Program-made: the position numbers and the translations under genes
The notes under the pieces: model-generated
Told to the model about the DNA's origin: nothing
Database searches by the model: none
The model's input: only the letters and a program-made list of their open reading frames with translations
Source: Bifidobacterium asteroides
Lineage (GTDB): Bacteria; Actinomycetota; Actinomycetes; Actinomycetales; Bifidobacteriaceae
Assembly (NCBI RefSeq): GCF_019469425.1
Contig: NZ_CP048272.1
Coordinates: 1,240,001 to 1,304,000, forward strand
DNA length: 64,000 bases
Direction of reading: 5' to 3'
Part shown: in pieces, positions 45,501-54,471 of the stretch
Numbering within the stretch: the first letter of the stretch is position 1
How the letters are laid out: every line of letters starts with the position of its first letter

Positions 45501-46214
45501 CTATCTGCTCATAGCTCTTGCCGACTTGACCTCAACCTTCTGCAAACGACGGATAGCCTCATGCTGGATGGCCACCACAGCCTTGGCATCGGCGATTCCA
45601 GCCGCACAGAGCTCCTGCCAGGAGACCCAGGCCGACTGGATATGCTCGCCTGGGTCAAAGTCGGTGGATCCCTGATGCCAGCGACGCAGATGTAGGATCA
45701 TGATGTGTCCGAGCTCGTCGCTCATGCCCAAGGATGAGTAGACATCGGGAGCGGCATCGATCCAGCCGTCCTCCGGATCCAAGTGGCTTTCAGAGCCCTG
45801 AGCACCCTCGGACCCGGGCACCAGACCAGTCTCCTCGCGAAGCTCGCGCAGGACGGCCTTGACCGGGCTCTCCCCTGGGTCGATGAAGCCGGCTGGCAGG
45901 CCGAATACGTAGCCCTGGGCGCCCACCCGGTACTCGCGGGTCAACAGATAGGCATCGGCAGCGCAGTCGTGCACCAGCATGACCACGCAGGGGGCGTGGC
46001 GGATGAGCTGTCTGTCGATGGTCTCCTTGGAACCGTCACGCCGGAACATGGCCACCTGCTGCTGGTCAATAACGAATATCGGGCCGCGGAAGACCTCCCT
46101 GTCATCCATCAGCTCGGGGGCGCGGGTCATATCAATGCCCTTGGGCCCCTGTCCATCCCGGTCCGCCAGTCTGGCAGCCAAACGTGCCTGCAGGGCCTGT
46201 GCTTTATCGCTCAT
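45501..46214 (-). CDS. Nudix hydrolase, ADP-ribose pyrophosphatase type
   Basis: A 237-residue Nudix protein. The Nudix box is complete: GFIDPGESPVKAVLRELREETGL, preceded by the GLPA found in ADP-sugar pyrophosphatases. This group splits ADP-ribose or related nucleotide sugars into AMP and a sugar phosphate. The start at 46214 follows AGGAAGAG; a frame-open ATG at 46232 is less well placed. It is 35 bases downstream of the Nif3-like gene on the same strand. Confidence 0.9.
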   Translation of the reverse strand: MSDKAQALQARLAARLADRDGQGPKGIDMTRAPELMDDREVFRGPIFVIDQQQVAMFRRDGSKETIDRQLIRHAPCVVMLVHDCAADAYLLTREYRVGAQGYVFGLPAGFIDPGESPVKAVLRELREETGLVPGSEGAQGSESHLDPEDGWIDAAPDVYSSLGMSDELGHIMILHLRRWHQGSTDFDPGEHIQSAWVSWQELCAAGIADAKAVVAIQHEAIRRLQKVEVKSARAMSR

Positions 46215-46249
46215 GCAATCACTCTTCCTCAACCGTCAACCCTCAGCAG

Positions 46250-47167
46250 TCAGCGCACCACCATGGTCCAGGGATCGGTGACCTTGGATGAGACCTCCAC
46301 CTGCGGACGAACACCGGTAGCCGTCTCCAGGGCCCTGGCAATGTCTCCCCTGGCGTAGCGGAACCAGAGGCTCTCGATGGCCGAGTGCGGGGTGTTGATC
46401 AGCATGGGCCTGGGCTGATTGGGCCGATCGGCCAGCCGAGCCTCATAAAGGGCCTGCTGGTAGGCGTCCGTGGCAGGATGATGGCGCAGATCGCTGGTGA
46501 TATATACATCGGCTCCCGTGGACCGAACCAGGTCGAATTCGGAATCCCCCGAGCCGGGCAGCAAGGCGACCGTTGAGACCACGGCCTCGGACAGACCGAC
46601 CGCCTGAAGACCCAGAGCCGTCCTGGGCAAGACGTCTGCCACTGCATGGACCAAATCCTCAAATGGCGTGGGCCCCGGAAGTCGGCCCCAACGACCCAGG
46701 CCCACCTGGATCCCCAGATCGGCGTGCAGATCACGTTTTGAGACCGGCTGAGGGGCCAGCGGTCTCGCCTCCTGCAGATCCAGGGCATCGGCAGCCGCAT
46801 GTGCCACGCCACGGTAGGCGGCATCGGCATTGGTATGCCCCACCCAAAGCCCGCAACGGCCCTCAATAAGTCTGGTTACCATATCCCCGCGGAAGTCCAG
46901 GCCGGAAACCTGGTGAACCGACCTGAAGAAGAGCGGATGGTGGGTGATCAGCAGGTCGGCTCTGTGGTCCAGAGCCTCCTGTATCACATCGAGCCGAGGG
47001 TCCACAGCGCACCAGATCCGTCTGACTGGCCAGGACGGGTCCCCCGCCACCAAACCTGGATGGTCCCAGTCCTCCGCGTAGTCCAGAGGATAGAGCCTCT
47101 CCAGCAGATCCACCACCTTGCCCAGAGGCACCGAAGGCCTCTGAACCTCATCCTGTTCATCAGGCAT
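46250..47167 (-). CDS. Nif3-like dinuclear metal centre protein (GTP cyclohydrolase I type 2 / DUF34)
   Basis: A 305-residue member of the NIF3 family. Metal-ligand residues are visible in DLLITHHPLFF (two His), VGHTNADAA (His, Asp), and the C-terminal TDAYQ and INTPHSAIESL regions. The protein has the two NIF3 halves flanking a short insert. Annotated activities for this family are doubtful; members are conserved and often near DNA-metabolism genes. The start at 47167 follows CGAGGAGGGATC. It lies 48 bases after polA on the same strand. Confidence 0.9.
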   Translation of the reverse strand: MPDEQDEVQRPSVPLGKVVDLLERLYPLDYAEDWDHPGLVAGDPSWPVRRIWCAVDPRLDVIQEALDHRADLLITHHPLFFRSVHQVSGLDFRGDMVTRLIEGRCGLWVGHTNADAAYRGVAHAAADALDLQEARPLAPQPVSKRDLHADLGIQVGLGRWGRLPGPTPFEDLVHAVADVLPRTALGLQAVGLSEAVVSTVALLPGSGDSEFDLVRSTGADVYITSDLRHHPATDAYQQALYEARLADRPNQPRPMLINTPHSAIESLWFRYARGDIARALETATGVRPQVEVSSKVTDPWTMVVR

Positions 47168-47215
47168 GTCGATCCCTCCTCGGATCCTACCAGGCCCAGG
47201 CCACCCCATATCAGG

Positions 47216-50110
47216 TTAGTGAGCAGCCAGTTCCCAGTCCTGGCCGATGCCCGTGGACACGTCCAGAGGCACGGCCAATTCAACGGCATGTTCCATGGAA
47301 TCCTTGACCAGCTTGGTGGCCTTGCCGGTCTCGCCGGGAGCTATCTCCACCAGCAGCTCATCGTGGATCTGCAGCGAGATGCGGCTCTTGAGCCCCTGGT
47401 CGGACAAAGCACGGCTGGCCTTGATCATGGCAATCTTCATGATGTCGGCGGCCGACCCCTGGATAGGCGCGTTCAGGGCAGCTCTTTCAGCGGCTTCTCG
47501 AATGGGACGCCGCTTGGATCGCAGCCCAGGGAAGTAGCGCCGCCGCCCGAACATGGTCTCGGTATAGCCCTTCTCCCGGGCATCGGCCACCAGGGATTCC
47601 AGGTACTCATGCACCTTGCCGAAAGTGGCGAAGTACTTGGCGCGCAACACGTCGGCAGCGGCCGGGCTGATCTTGAGCTGTTGGGCCAGGCCGTAGGTGC
47701 TCAGTCCATAGGCCAGGCCGTAGCTCATGGCCTTCACATGGGAGCGCTGGTCCCCGGTAACCTCCTCCATGGGGATGTCGTAGACCAGACTGGCCACATA
47801 CCGGTGGAAGTCGGCACCCGACTTGAAAGCGTCAATCAGCGCCTTGTCACCGGAAAGATGGGCCATGATCCGCAGCTCCACCTGGGAGTAGTCCGAGGAG
47901 AGCAGCGCCTCATACCCGCTGCCGGGCACGAAGGCCGAGCGGATCTCGCGGCCCCGGGCATCCCGGTTGGGAATGTTCTGCAGGTTGGGATCGACCGAGC
48001 TCAGCCGGCCAGTGGCAGCCACGGTCTGCTCGTAGGTGGTGTGCAGCCGCCCATCCCGGGGATTGACCGCCTCGCGCAGAGTCTGCACAATCTGCTTGAG
48101 CTTATTGGTCTCTCTGTGCTTGAGCAGCGCACCCAGGAAGTCATTGGCCCGCTCATTGTTGACCGACTTGATGTACAGGTCCTGCAGGACCGAAACATTG
48201 GTCGAATAGGAGCCGGTCTTGGTCCTGTGGGTGGGCACCAGTCCCATGTCGTCAAAAAGCACCTTGCTCAGCTGTTTGGGGCTTTGCAGGTTGACACGGC
48301 TGCCAGCCTTATCCCAGGCGATTTCCTGAGCCTGGCGGGCCTCTGCGGCGAACCGGTCGTGCATCTCCTTCAGACGGGCATCGTCCACCTTAGCGCCCTC
48401 GGTCTCCATCTGCGCAAGGACTGCGGAGGTGGGCAGCTCTATGGTGCGCAGCAGGCCGTACTGATGGCGCTCGTCCATCAGCCCCTGCAGACGCTCGGAG
48501 ACCATCATGACATACTGTGCCTGGCGAAGAATCCGAGTCCCCCGCCTACGCTCATCCTCATCCTCTCGCCCGTCCAGGGCCAGGGCCCCCTGTGTGGCTT
48601 GAGGCTCCTCCTCTACGGGGATGGCCAGGAAATGGGCGACAGCCTGTTCCAGATTGTCGGCATGGAAATCAGGCTCAGCCAGATAGCCTGCCAGCTTAGT
48701 GTCGAACAAGGGCAAGGACATGTGCAGCCCCTGGCTCTCCAAGAAGTGCAGATGCTCCTTGTAACCATGGACCACGCAGGTGCCGATCCGCTGGTCAATC
48801 AGCTCCTGTATAGCGGCACGCATGCCTTCGTCAATGTCTTTCGCCATGAGGACCAGACCGTGGCCGTCCATGGAGAGAATGACCAGCTCTTCCAGGCCGT
48901 AGTCGCCGTGCTTGGCCCAGCCGATGGCGTGAAGAACCCAGTGCTCCTTCATGGCCTCGCTGCAACGCATGGCATCCTGATCGGAGTCGCCGATGTCCTT
49001 GACATTGTCCAAGGAATCAGCCATGGCCTTGACATGGTCCGCCGAGCGTCGGCAAAGGGCCTTATTCGGCAGATGCTTCTCGCACCATTCCCGCAGCTGG
49101 TCGGCGGACTCCGCCTTATCGCGCTTGGGCTGGGAGAACTCCTCCTGCTTGTCGCTGACATCGACCAGTGCCGAGGCCGGAGAGTAATCATAATCAGCAA
49201 CCGTATTGAATCCGCGCAGGATCTTCTTGCGGGTCTGCGGGCCGAACTGCAGCTGCTCGAAGATGGGCAGGACCTGATCCGTATGGATGGTGCCGAAACG
49301 CAGGTCCTCCACTTTCACGCCCAGATCCAAGTCGCGCACCAGGGCGTTGACCTTCCGGTTGAGCCGCACCTGGTCTGCGTTCTCCGCCAGGGCCTGGCCC
49401 TTCTTGCCACCGATTTCGTCAGCGTGGTCCAGAATGGAATCCAGCGATCCGTACTTGTTGATCCACTTGGCGGCATAACCGTCGCCGACGCCCGGTACGC
49501 CGGGGATGTTGTCGGCTCCCTCGCCGCGCATGGCGGCCAAATCCGGGTACTGCTCCGGGGTCACCTTGTAGCGGTCCATGATGGCCTGAGGCGTCATGTG
49601 CTTGAGGTTCTTGAAGTGGTGGCCCGGGTAGAGCACGGTGATGTCGTCGTCCACCAGCTGGAAGGCATCCCTGTCCCCGGACAGGACCAAGGTCTTGAAT
49701 CCGGCCTGCTCCCCCATGGTGGCCAGCGTGCCGATGATGTCGTCGCCCTCATAGCCGGGCTTCTCGATATAGGTGATGCCCAGGCCTTTGAGCAGGTCCT
49801 GGATCAGGGGCAGCTGGCTCAGCAGCTCCTTGGGTGCGGCCTCACGGGTGCCTTTGTACTGGGGCAGCATCGCATTGCGGAAAGTACCCCCCTTGACGTC
49901 AAAGGCAACGCCCATATGAGTGGGCTTCTCCTTGGCCATGACATCCGCCAGCATGGTGGCAAATCCCCACACCGCGTTGGTGGGCTGTCCAGTCGAAGTG
50001 GTGAAACTCTCGACCGGAAGGGCATAGAAGGCCCGGAAGGCCAGCGAATGTCCATCGACGACCAGCAGAGTGCGGCCGTCCTTGTCCTGCTTCTTCGTCT
50101 GGTCTTCCAT
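47216..50110 (-). CDS. polA: DNA polymerase I
   Basis: A 964-residue repair and Okazaki-fragment-processing polymerase. The N-terminal 5' nuclease domain (about 1-310) shows LLVVDGHSLAFRAFYAL, KPGYEGDDIIGTLA and PGVPGVGDGYAAKW. The polymerase domain (about 570-964) has motif A DYSQVELRIMAHLSGD, motif B KAMSYGLAYGLS and motif C LQIHDELLVE. The middle domain lacks the DxE motif of a working 3'-5' exonuclease, as in other actinobacterial PolA. It lies 7 bases downstream of the ANTAR regulator gene and is probably cotranscribed with it. Confidence 0.97.
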   Translation of the reverse strand: MEDQTKKQDKDGRTLLVVDGHSLAFRAFYALPVESFTTSTGQPTNAVWGFATMLADVMAKEKPTHMGVAFDVKGGTFRNAMLPQYKGTREAAPKELLSQLPLIQDLLKGLGITYIEKPGYEGDDIIGTLATMGEQAGFKTLVLSGDRDAFQLVDDDITVLYPGHHFKNLKHMTPQAIMDRYKVTPEQYPDLAAMRGEGADNIPGVPGVGDGYAAKWINKYGSLDSILDHADEIGGKKGQALAENADQVRLNRKVNALVRDLDLGVKVEDLRFGTIHTDQVLPIFEQLQFGPQTRKKILRGFNTVADYDYSPASALVDVSDKQEEFSQPKRDKAESADQLREWCEKHLPNKALCRRSADHVKAMADSLDNVKDIGDSDQDAMRCSEAMKEHWVLHAIGWAKHGDYGLEELVILSMDGHGLVLMAKDIDEGMRAAIQELIDQRIGTCVVHGYKEHLHFLESQGLHMSLPLFDTKLAGYLAEPDFHADNLEQAVAHFLAIPVEEEPQATQGALALDGREDEDERRRGTRILRQAQYVMMVSERLQGLMDERHQYGLLRTIELPTSAVLAQMETEGAKVDDARLKEMHDRFAAEARQAQEIAWDKAGSRVNLQSPKQLSKVLFDDMGLVPTHRTKTGSYSTNVSVLQDLYIKSVNNERANDFLGALLKHRETNKLKQIVQTLREAVNPRDGRLHTTYEQTVAATGRLSSVDPNLQNIPNRDARGREIRSAFVPGSGYEALLSSDYSQVELRIMAHLSGDKALIDAFKSGADFHRYVASLVYDIPMEEVTGDQRSHVKAMSYGLAYGLSTYGLAQQLKISPAAADVLRAKYFATFGKVHEYLESLVADAREKGYTETMFGRRRYFPGLRSKRRPIREAAERAALNAPIQGSAADIMKIAMIKASRALSDQGLKSRISLQIHDELLVEIAPGETGKATKLVKDSMEHAVELAVPLDVSTGIGQDWELAAH

Positions 50111-50117
50111 AAGAGGG

Positions 50118-50738
50118 CTAACGGTCGTTCTGGTTGGCCACGTTGTTGATGACCACGTCGGCCACCTCCTGCATGGTCAGCCTGCGGTCCATGGAGGTCT
50201 TCTGAATCCAGCGGAAGGCTTCAGACTCGGTCATCCCCATGCTCTCCATCAGCAGACCCTTGGCCCGGTCCACCCGCTTGCGGGCCTCAAAGCGGGCCTT
50301 CATGTCGGTGACCTCGTCCTTCAGGGCGTTTATCTGGTCAAAGCGGGAGATGGCCACCTCAAGGGCCGGCAGCAGCTTCTCAGGAGCGAAGGGCTTGACC
50401 ACGTAGGCCATGGCTCCAGCATCAGCCGCCTTTTCGACCAGGCTCTGCTGGGAGAACGCCGTCAGCATAACCACCGGAGCCAGATTCTCCTTGCCGATCT
50501 CAGTGGCGGCGGTAATGCCGTCAGTGCCGGGCATCTTCACATCCATAACCACTACGTCGGGCCTCAGCTCACGGGTCAGATCAATGGCCTCCTGGCCGCT
50601 GGCCGCCTGGCCGACCACGTCATAGCCGGCATCCTCGAGAGCTTCGACGGTATCGAGCCTGATCAAAGCCTCATCCTCCGCCACAACCACGGTCCGCACT
50701 TCGGGGGAATCGCTGCGGTTCTTACTCTCTGAAGCCAC
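50118..50738 (-). CDS. pdtaR: ANTAR-domain response regulator (PdtaR-like antiterminator)
   Basis: A 206-residue response regulator whose output domain binds RNA. The receiver domain holds AEDEALIR and the phospho-acceptor D66 in VVVMDVKMPGTDG. The ANTAR domain fills about 145-200 (RVDRAKGLLMESMGMTESEAF, then IQKTSMDRRLTMQEVADVV). ANTAR proteins bind paired hairpins and prevent termination. A GTG start at 50738 is chosen for GAGG at good spacing; the longer frame runs into the tRNA-Leu gene. The order tRNA-Leu(CAA)-pdtaR-polA resembles Mycobacterium tuberculosis as I remember it. Confidence 0.92.
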   Translation of the reverse strand: MASESKNRSDSPEVRTVVVAEDEALIRLDTVEALEDAGYDVVGQAASGQEAIDLTRELRPDVVVMDVKMPGTDGITAATEIGKENLAPVVMLTAFSQQSLVEKAADAGAMAYVVKPFAPEKLLPALEVAISRFDQINALKDEVTDMKARFEARKRVDRAKGLLMESMGMTESEAFRWIQKTSMDRRLTMQEVADVVINNVANQNDR

Positions 50739-50814
50739 TTTCAACCTCGTTTCCTGAAAGTCCACCCGAACTTCACCGTAAACCGATGAGGGACGGATGG
50801 GGTTCGCTTTATCG

Positions 50815-50888
50815 TGCCCCCGGTGAGACTCGAACTCACACTGCACGGATTTTGAGGCCGTTTCCTCTACCAATTGGGATACGGGGGC
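50815..50888 (-). tRNA. tRNA-Leu (anticodon CAA), short variable arm
   Basis: A 74-base cloverleaf: acceptor GCCCCCG/CGGGGGC with discriminator A, anticodon loop CTCAAAA giving CAA, and T arm GTGAG TTCGAGT CTCAC. CCA is not encoded. It reads TTG codons. Unlike usual class II leucine tRNAs it has only about five bases in the variable region. The last anticodon-stem pair is a C-T mismatch. Its place before the ANTAR regulator and polA matches other actinobacteria. Confidence 0.88.
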
Positions 50889-50905
50889 TTTTCATTACCA
50901 CAGAG

Positions 50906-50933
50906 AATGTACCATACTTTGACGACGACGCAA
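50906..50933 (-). promoter_or_regulatory. Promoter of tRNA-Leu
   Basis: On the minus strand a TTGCGT -35 hexamer and TACATT -10 hexamer are separated by 16 bases, ending about 18 bases before the tRNA. A good match to a housekeeping sigma promoter. Confidence 0.6.
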
Positions 50934-51006
50934 GGCTATTCGTGTTGAATCTGCCTTAGAATGAAGACAGTTATGTACACAGGCACATCAGCAGTCGAAG
51001 GAGAGC

Positions 51007-51603
51007 ATGATGACCACTCAAATCTATCGACGGTTCGATCCTTGGCGCACCTCCCCTGTCCAGGAGAAGGCCCGCAAGCAAATTATGGACAGCCACTATT
51101 TCAGCGTCGACAGGGTCACCTTTGAATCCAGCGACAATCAGATTTTCGATCGCAGCATCGTCAGCGAGAAGCATGGAGACACCATCGCCGTCCTGGCCAT
51201 CACCGACGACGGAAGGATGCCACTGGTTGAGCAGTACCGTCTGCCCATCCACCGCTGGACTCTTGAGCTGCCAGCGGGACATCCGCTCAACGACAAGGAA
51301 GCTCCCATCGATGTAGCCACTAGACGACTGCGTGAGGAGGCCGGGTACAAGGCTGCCTCCCTTAACCAGTTCGCCAGGTTCATCAACACCCCCAGCTTCT
51401 CCACGCAGCACACCACCCTCTTCTATGCCCAGGGCCTGACCCCGGTCCAGCCGACTAGCCTGGCACCGGAGACCCCCCATCAGAATGTGCGACTCTTCAC
51501 TGTTGATGAGGCCTACGACATGGTGATTGCAGGGACCATACTGGACGCCAAGACCACCATCGCCATCCTGCGGGCGAAGATCGGACTGTCCGATTTGCAC
51601 TGA
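51007..51603 (+). CDS. Nudix hydrolase with a slightly altered Nudix box
   Basis: A 198-residue Nudix-fold protein. The box region reads GHPLNDKEAPIDVATRRLREEAGY. The core RxLREEAGY is kept, but the first Glu of REUXEE is Arg and there is one extra residue between Gly and Glu. The metal-binding EE pair is present, so activity is likely. ELPAG before it suits ADP-sugar or nucleoside-diphosphate substrates. AAGGAGAGC precedes two adjacent ATGs (51007, 51010). It is a single gene divergent from tRNA-Leu. Confidence 0.88.
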   Translation: MMTTQIYRRFDPWRTSPVQEKARKQIMDSHYFSVDRVTFESSDNQIFDRSIVSEKHGDTIAVLAITDDGRMPLVEQYRLPIHRWTLELPAGHPLNDKEAPIDVATRRLREEAGYKAASLNQFARFINTPSFSTQHTTLFYAQGLTPVQPTSLAPETPHQNVRLFTVDEAYDMVIAGTILDAKTTIAILRAKIGLSDLH

Positions 51604-51698
51604 GGCAGGAACCACCGCATAGCGAACCGGCGGCCTCTCCCCTACCTGACGAGCGGGGGAAAGATCACCGGTTACTTGTTCTATCAGTGCCGAGTGAA

Positions 51699-51739
51699 CC
51701 TGGCTGCCGCCTGCCTAGCCTGTTCAGTCGGCAGCCAGG
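51699..51739 (-). terminator. Hairpin terminator after pyk
   Basis: Perfect 11-base arms CCTGGCTGCCG and CGGCAGCCAGG enclose a 19-base loop, 15 bases past the pyk stop on the minus strand. No T-tract follows. Confidence 0.6.
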
Positions 51740-51754
51740 CGGCGGGCCGGAGAA

Positions 51755-53197
51755 TCATTCGTTGGCACCTACCGTGTGCACGTAGATGCAGTCGGTGTTT
51801 CCTGGCTCATACTCGCCCTGAGCGCTGCTGAGCACCACCAGGCAATCGCCGTCGGAGACCTTGCCCTCCTTCTTCAGGGTGGCATCCACGAAGGCCATGA
51901 GGCCTGCACGGTTGAAGTCGTGGTAGTCCTGTTCGCACATGAAGGCCTCGGTGCCCCAGCTCAGGGCCAGCCAATGATAGGTGTGCTCATTGGTGGTCAG
52001 CGCGTAGATGGGGGCAGCCGGACGCTCACGGGAGACGCGGTGCACGGTGTTGCCGGTCTGAGTGAAGGCCACGATGGCCTTGGCGTTGATCTTGTCAGCC
52101 AGGTCCACGGCAGCGGAGGAGACTGCACCGGAGTTGGACATATCCAGGTTGTGCATGGCCGGGATGCGGTCGAACCCATGGGTGGTGGCGTACTCGGAGA
52201 TCCGGGCCATGGTGGAGACCGTAGTGTCAGGATAGTCACCCACGGCGGTCTCGTTGGAGGTCATGGTGGCGTCGGCGCCGTCCAGGACGGCGTTGGCGCA
52301 GTCTGAGGCCTCGGCGCGGCTGGGAATGGGCGAATGAACCATGGAGCCCAGGACCTCAGTGGCGACGATGACCGGCTTGGCATACTGACGGGCCAGCTCG
52401 ATGCAACGCTTGGTCACCAGGGGGACCTGCTCGAAAGGCATCTCCACAGCCATATCGCCGCGGGCCACCATGATGCCGTCGAAGGCCTTCACGATCTCCT
52501 CCAGGTTCTCGACTGCCTGGGGCTTCTCGATCTTGGCCACGATGGGGATGCGACGACCCTCCTCATCCATAATTTCGTGAGCGCGGTCGATGTCGGTGGC
52601 GAAGCGGACGAATGACATGGCGATGATGTCGGCACCGGTGCGGATGCCCCAGCGCAGGTCCTCCTCATCCTTGGGGGTCAGTGCCGGCAGGCTCACGGCC
52701 ACGCCGGGCAGATTGATGCCCTTGTGGGAAGAGACCGGACCAGCTACGACCACCTTGGTATGAACCTGGTTGCCCTCAACCTTGGTGACCTCCAGACGGA
52801 CCTTGCCGTCATCGATCAGGATGGGATCGCCGGGATGGCAATCCCCGGGCAGCCCCTTGAAGGTGGTGGAGGTCATGTGCTCGTCACCCTCGACATCGTC
52901 GGTGGTGATGGTGAACTCCTGGCCCTCCTTCAGGATGACCTTGTCTTCACCCTGCTCGTTCTTCTTGAACCAGCCGCAACGAATCTTGGGGCCCTGCAGA
53001 TCGACCAAGGCCGCAACGTTGCGTCCAGTCTCCTTGCTGGCCTGACGCACGTTGTTGTAAACCTTCAGATGATCTTCCGGGGTGCCGTGGGACCGGTTGA
53101 GCCTGGCCACATCCATGCCGGCCTTGACCAGCTTGGTGATGTTTTCCAGCGACTCCGAAGCCGGCCCGATGGTATCGACGATCTTGGCTTTGCGCAT
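51755..53197 (-). CDS. pyk: Pyruvate kinase
   Basis: A 480-residue glycolytic enzyme making ATP and pyruvate from PEP and ADP. It begins MRKAKIVDTIGPASES. The active-site lysine and glutamate are in IPIVAKIEKPQAVENLEEI, with MVARGDMAVEMPFEQVP and VATEVLGSM following. The C-terminal allosteric domain (about 350-475) is complete. In bifidobacteria it serves the lower glycolytic half downstream of the phosphoketolase. A GTTAGCGTTAAC near-palindrome at 53273-53284, 76 bases upstream, may be a LacI-type operator. Confidence 0.97.
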   Translation of the reverse strand: MRKAKIVDTIGPASESLENITKLVKAGMDVARLNRSHGTPEDHLKVYNNVRQASKETGRNVAALVDLQGPKIRCGWFKKNEQGEDKVILKEGQEFTITTDDVEGDEHMTSTTFKGLPGDCHPGDPILIDDGKVRLEVTKVEGNQVHTKVVVAGPVSSHKGINLPGVAVSLPALTPKDEEDLRWGIRTGADIIAMSFVRFATDIDRAHEIMDEEGRRIPIVAKIEKPQAVENLEEIVKAFDGIMVARGDMAVEMPFEQVPLVTKRCIELARQYAKPVIVATEVLGSMVHSPIPSRAEASDCANAVLDGADATMTSNETAVGDYPDTTVSTMARISEYATTHGFDRIPAMHNLDMSNSGAVSSAAVDLADKINAKAIVAFTQTGNTVHRVSRERPAAPIYALTTNEHTYHWLALSWGTEAFMCEQDYHDFNRAGLMAFVDATLKKEGKVSDGDCLVVLSSAQGEYEPGNTDCIYVHTVGANE

Positions 53198-53311
53198 ATG
53201 CTACCTGCCTGTTCTTTTTCTTGTTTACCGTTCTATTGTACAGACTCAGGCTGATAGGGACCAATAATTTCCGTTAGCGTTAACAACCCTTGTGGCTCAA
53301 GGCTTTACTTA

Positions 53312-54310
53312 TTATTTCTCTCCCTGCGAGACTGCTTGAGAAGACTGATGGCGGCTTTTGAGCACTGAAGCCAAGGCCGCGATGCCTACGGCCAGGACGA
53401 TGATCAGCAGGGATACCCAGGTAGGTATGTCCGGTACTGCTTCCAAGGGCTGCCCACCATTGATGAAAGGCAGCGTGTTGCCGTGTAGAGCCTCCATAAT
53501 CAGCTTGACACCGATGAAAGCCAGGACCACAGCCAGCCCCAGGGGCAGATACTCCAGCTTGTCCAGCAGGGATCCCAACAGGAAGTAGAGCTGCTGAAGG
53601 CCCAGCAGGGCGAAGACATTGGAAGTGAAGACGATGAAGGGGTCCTTGGTCAGTCCAAAGATGGCCGGAATGGAGTCAAAGGCGAACATGACATCGGTGG
53701 TGCCGATGGCCAGGAAGACCACCAGCATGGGCGTGAAGCAGCGTTTGCCCTCAAAGGTGGTCCGCAGATGCTCACCGTCGTAATGACTGGTGATGGGAAT
53801 GACCCGACGCAGGACCCTGATCAGCCCGTTCTCGTGGTACTCCTCCTGTTTGCCCCGGCTGGAGACCATGTTCCAGGCGGTATAGAGCAGGAAGAAGCCG
53901 AAGATGAAGAAGACCCAGGTAAAGCGGGTGATCAGCGCTGTCCCGGCCAGGATGAAGACGCCGCGCAGCAGCAGGGCGATGGCGATGCCGACGCTGAGCA
54001 CATAGCGCTGAAGACGTAAAGGCACGGCGAAATTGCTCATAATAATGACGAAGACGAAAAGGTTGTCGATGCTGAGCGAGTACTCGGTCAGCCAGCCCGA
54101 GTAGAACTCGATAGCCGGCTTGGAACCGGCAACCTTCCAAATCAACGCCCCGAAAATCAGGGCCATGACCACGAAGAAGCCGATATGCCGCACGCATTCG
54201 CCAGTCGAAGGCACATGCGGCCGCCGCCCGATCACCAAAAGATCAACCACGAAGAAGATGGCCAGCACAACCAGGCTCACAACCATAAACGGCAGAGGTG
54301 TTTCGGACAT
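53312..54310 (-). CDS. TerC family integral membrane protein
   Basis: A 332-residue protein with about nine membrane segments. Typical TerC motifs are seen: FYSGWLTEYSLSIDNLFVFVII (with the Asp conserved in the family) and VVFLAIGTTDVMFAFDSIPAIFG. TerC/Alx proteins are linked to manganese efflux and to metalation of exported proteins. The start at 54310 (MSETPL) is preferred to 54331, though the ribosome site is weak for both. It lies downstream of uvrB across a 161-base stretch of stem-loops (54311-54471) and probably has its own promoter there. Confidence 0.92.
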   Translation of the reverse strand: MSETPLPFMVVSLVVLAIFFVVDLLVIGRRPHVPSTGECVRHIGFFVVMALIFGALIWKVAGSKPAIEFYSGWLTEYSLSIDNLFVFVIIMSNFAVPLRLQRYVLSVGIAIALLLRGVFILAGTALITRFTWVFFIFGFFLLYTAWNMVSSRGKQEEYHENGLIRVLRRVIPITSHYDGEHLRTTFEGKRCFTPMLVVFLAIGTTDVMFAFDSIPAIFGLTKDPFIVFTSNVFALLGLQQLYFLLGSLLDKLEYLPLGLAVVLAFIGVKLIMEALHGNTLPFINGGQPLEAVPDIPTWVSLLIIVLAVGIAALASVLKSRHQSSQAVSQGEK

Positions 54311-54471
54311 ATCACCAGACTCTAGCGGCAAGATACGACGTGCTCATCTCCCCCGCCCGTATGTCAGAACTCCTCACAGACGGCAGTCTGCAATCAGGGC
54401 TTGTGATGTCTTGTCCCACATCACAGTCCCACGACACAGTCGTGTAGGGACCACTGGCCGAAAGGCCAAAC
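54311..54471 (-). other. Stem-loop-rich leader between uvrB and terC
   Basis: On the minus strand three inverted repeats follow each other: CACGAC/GTCGTG, GTGATGT/ACATCAC (imperfect) and CAGAC/GTCTG, after a GGCC-TTTC-GGCC stem next to the uvrB stop. The first is probably the uvrB terminator. I compared the rest with the yybP-ykoY manganese riboswitch and found no convincing match. Confidence 0.4.

Noticed and set aside
46799-50149. An open frame of over 1100 codons on the plus strand opposite polA, and similar long frames opposite pcrA, rpsA and uvrB
   Set aside because: These mirror the codon bias of the real genes on the opposite strand at high GC. They show no domain, are rich in His, Gly, Val and Gln, and the opposite strand has an unmistakable gene.
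54311-54471. yybP-ykoY manganese riboswitch before terC
   Set aside because: Stem-loops are present but the conserved internal-loop sequences of the riboswitch could not be found.
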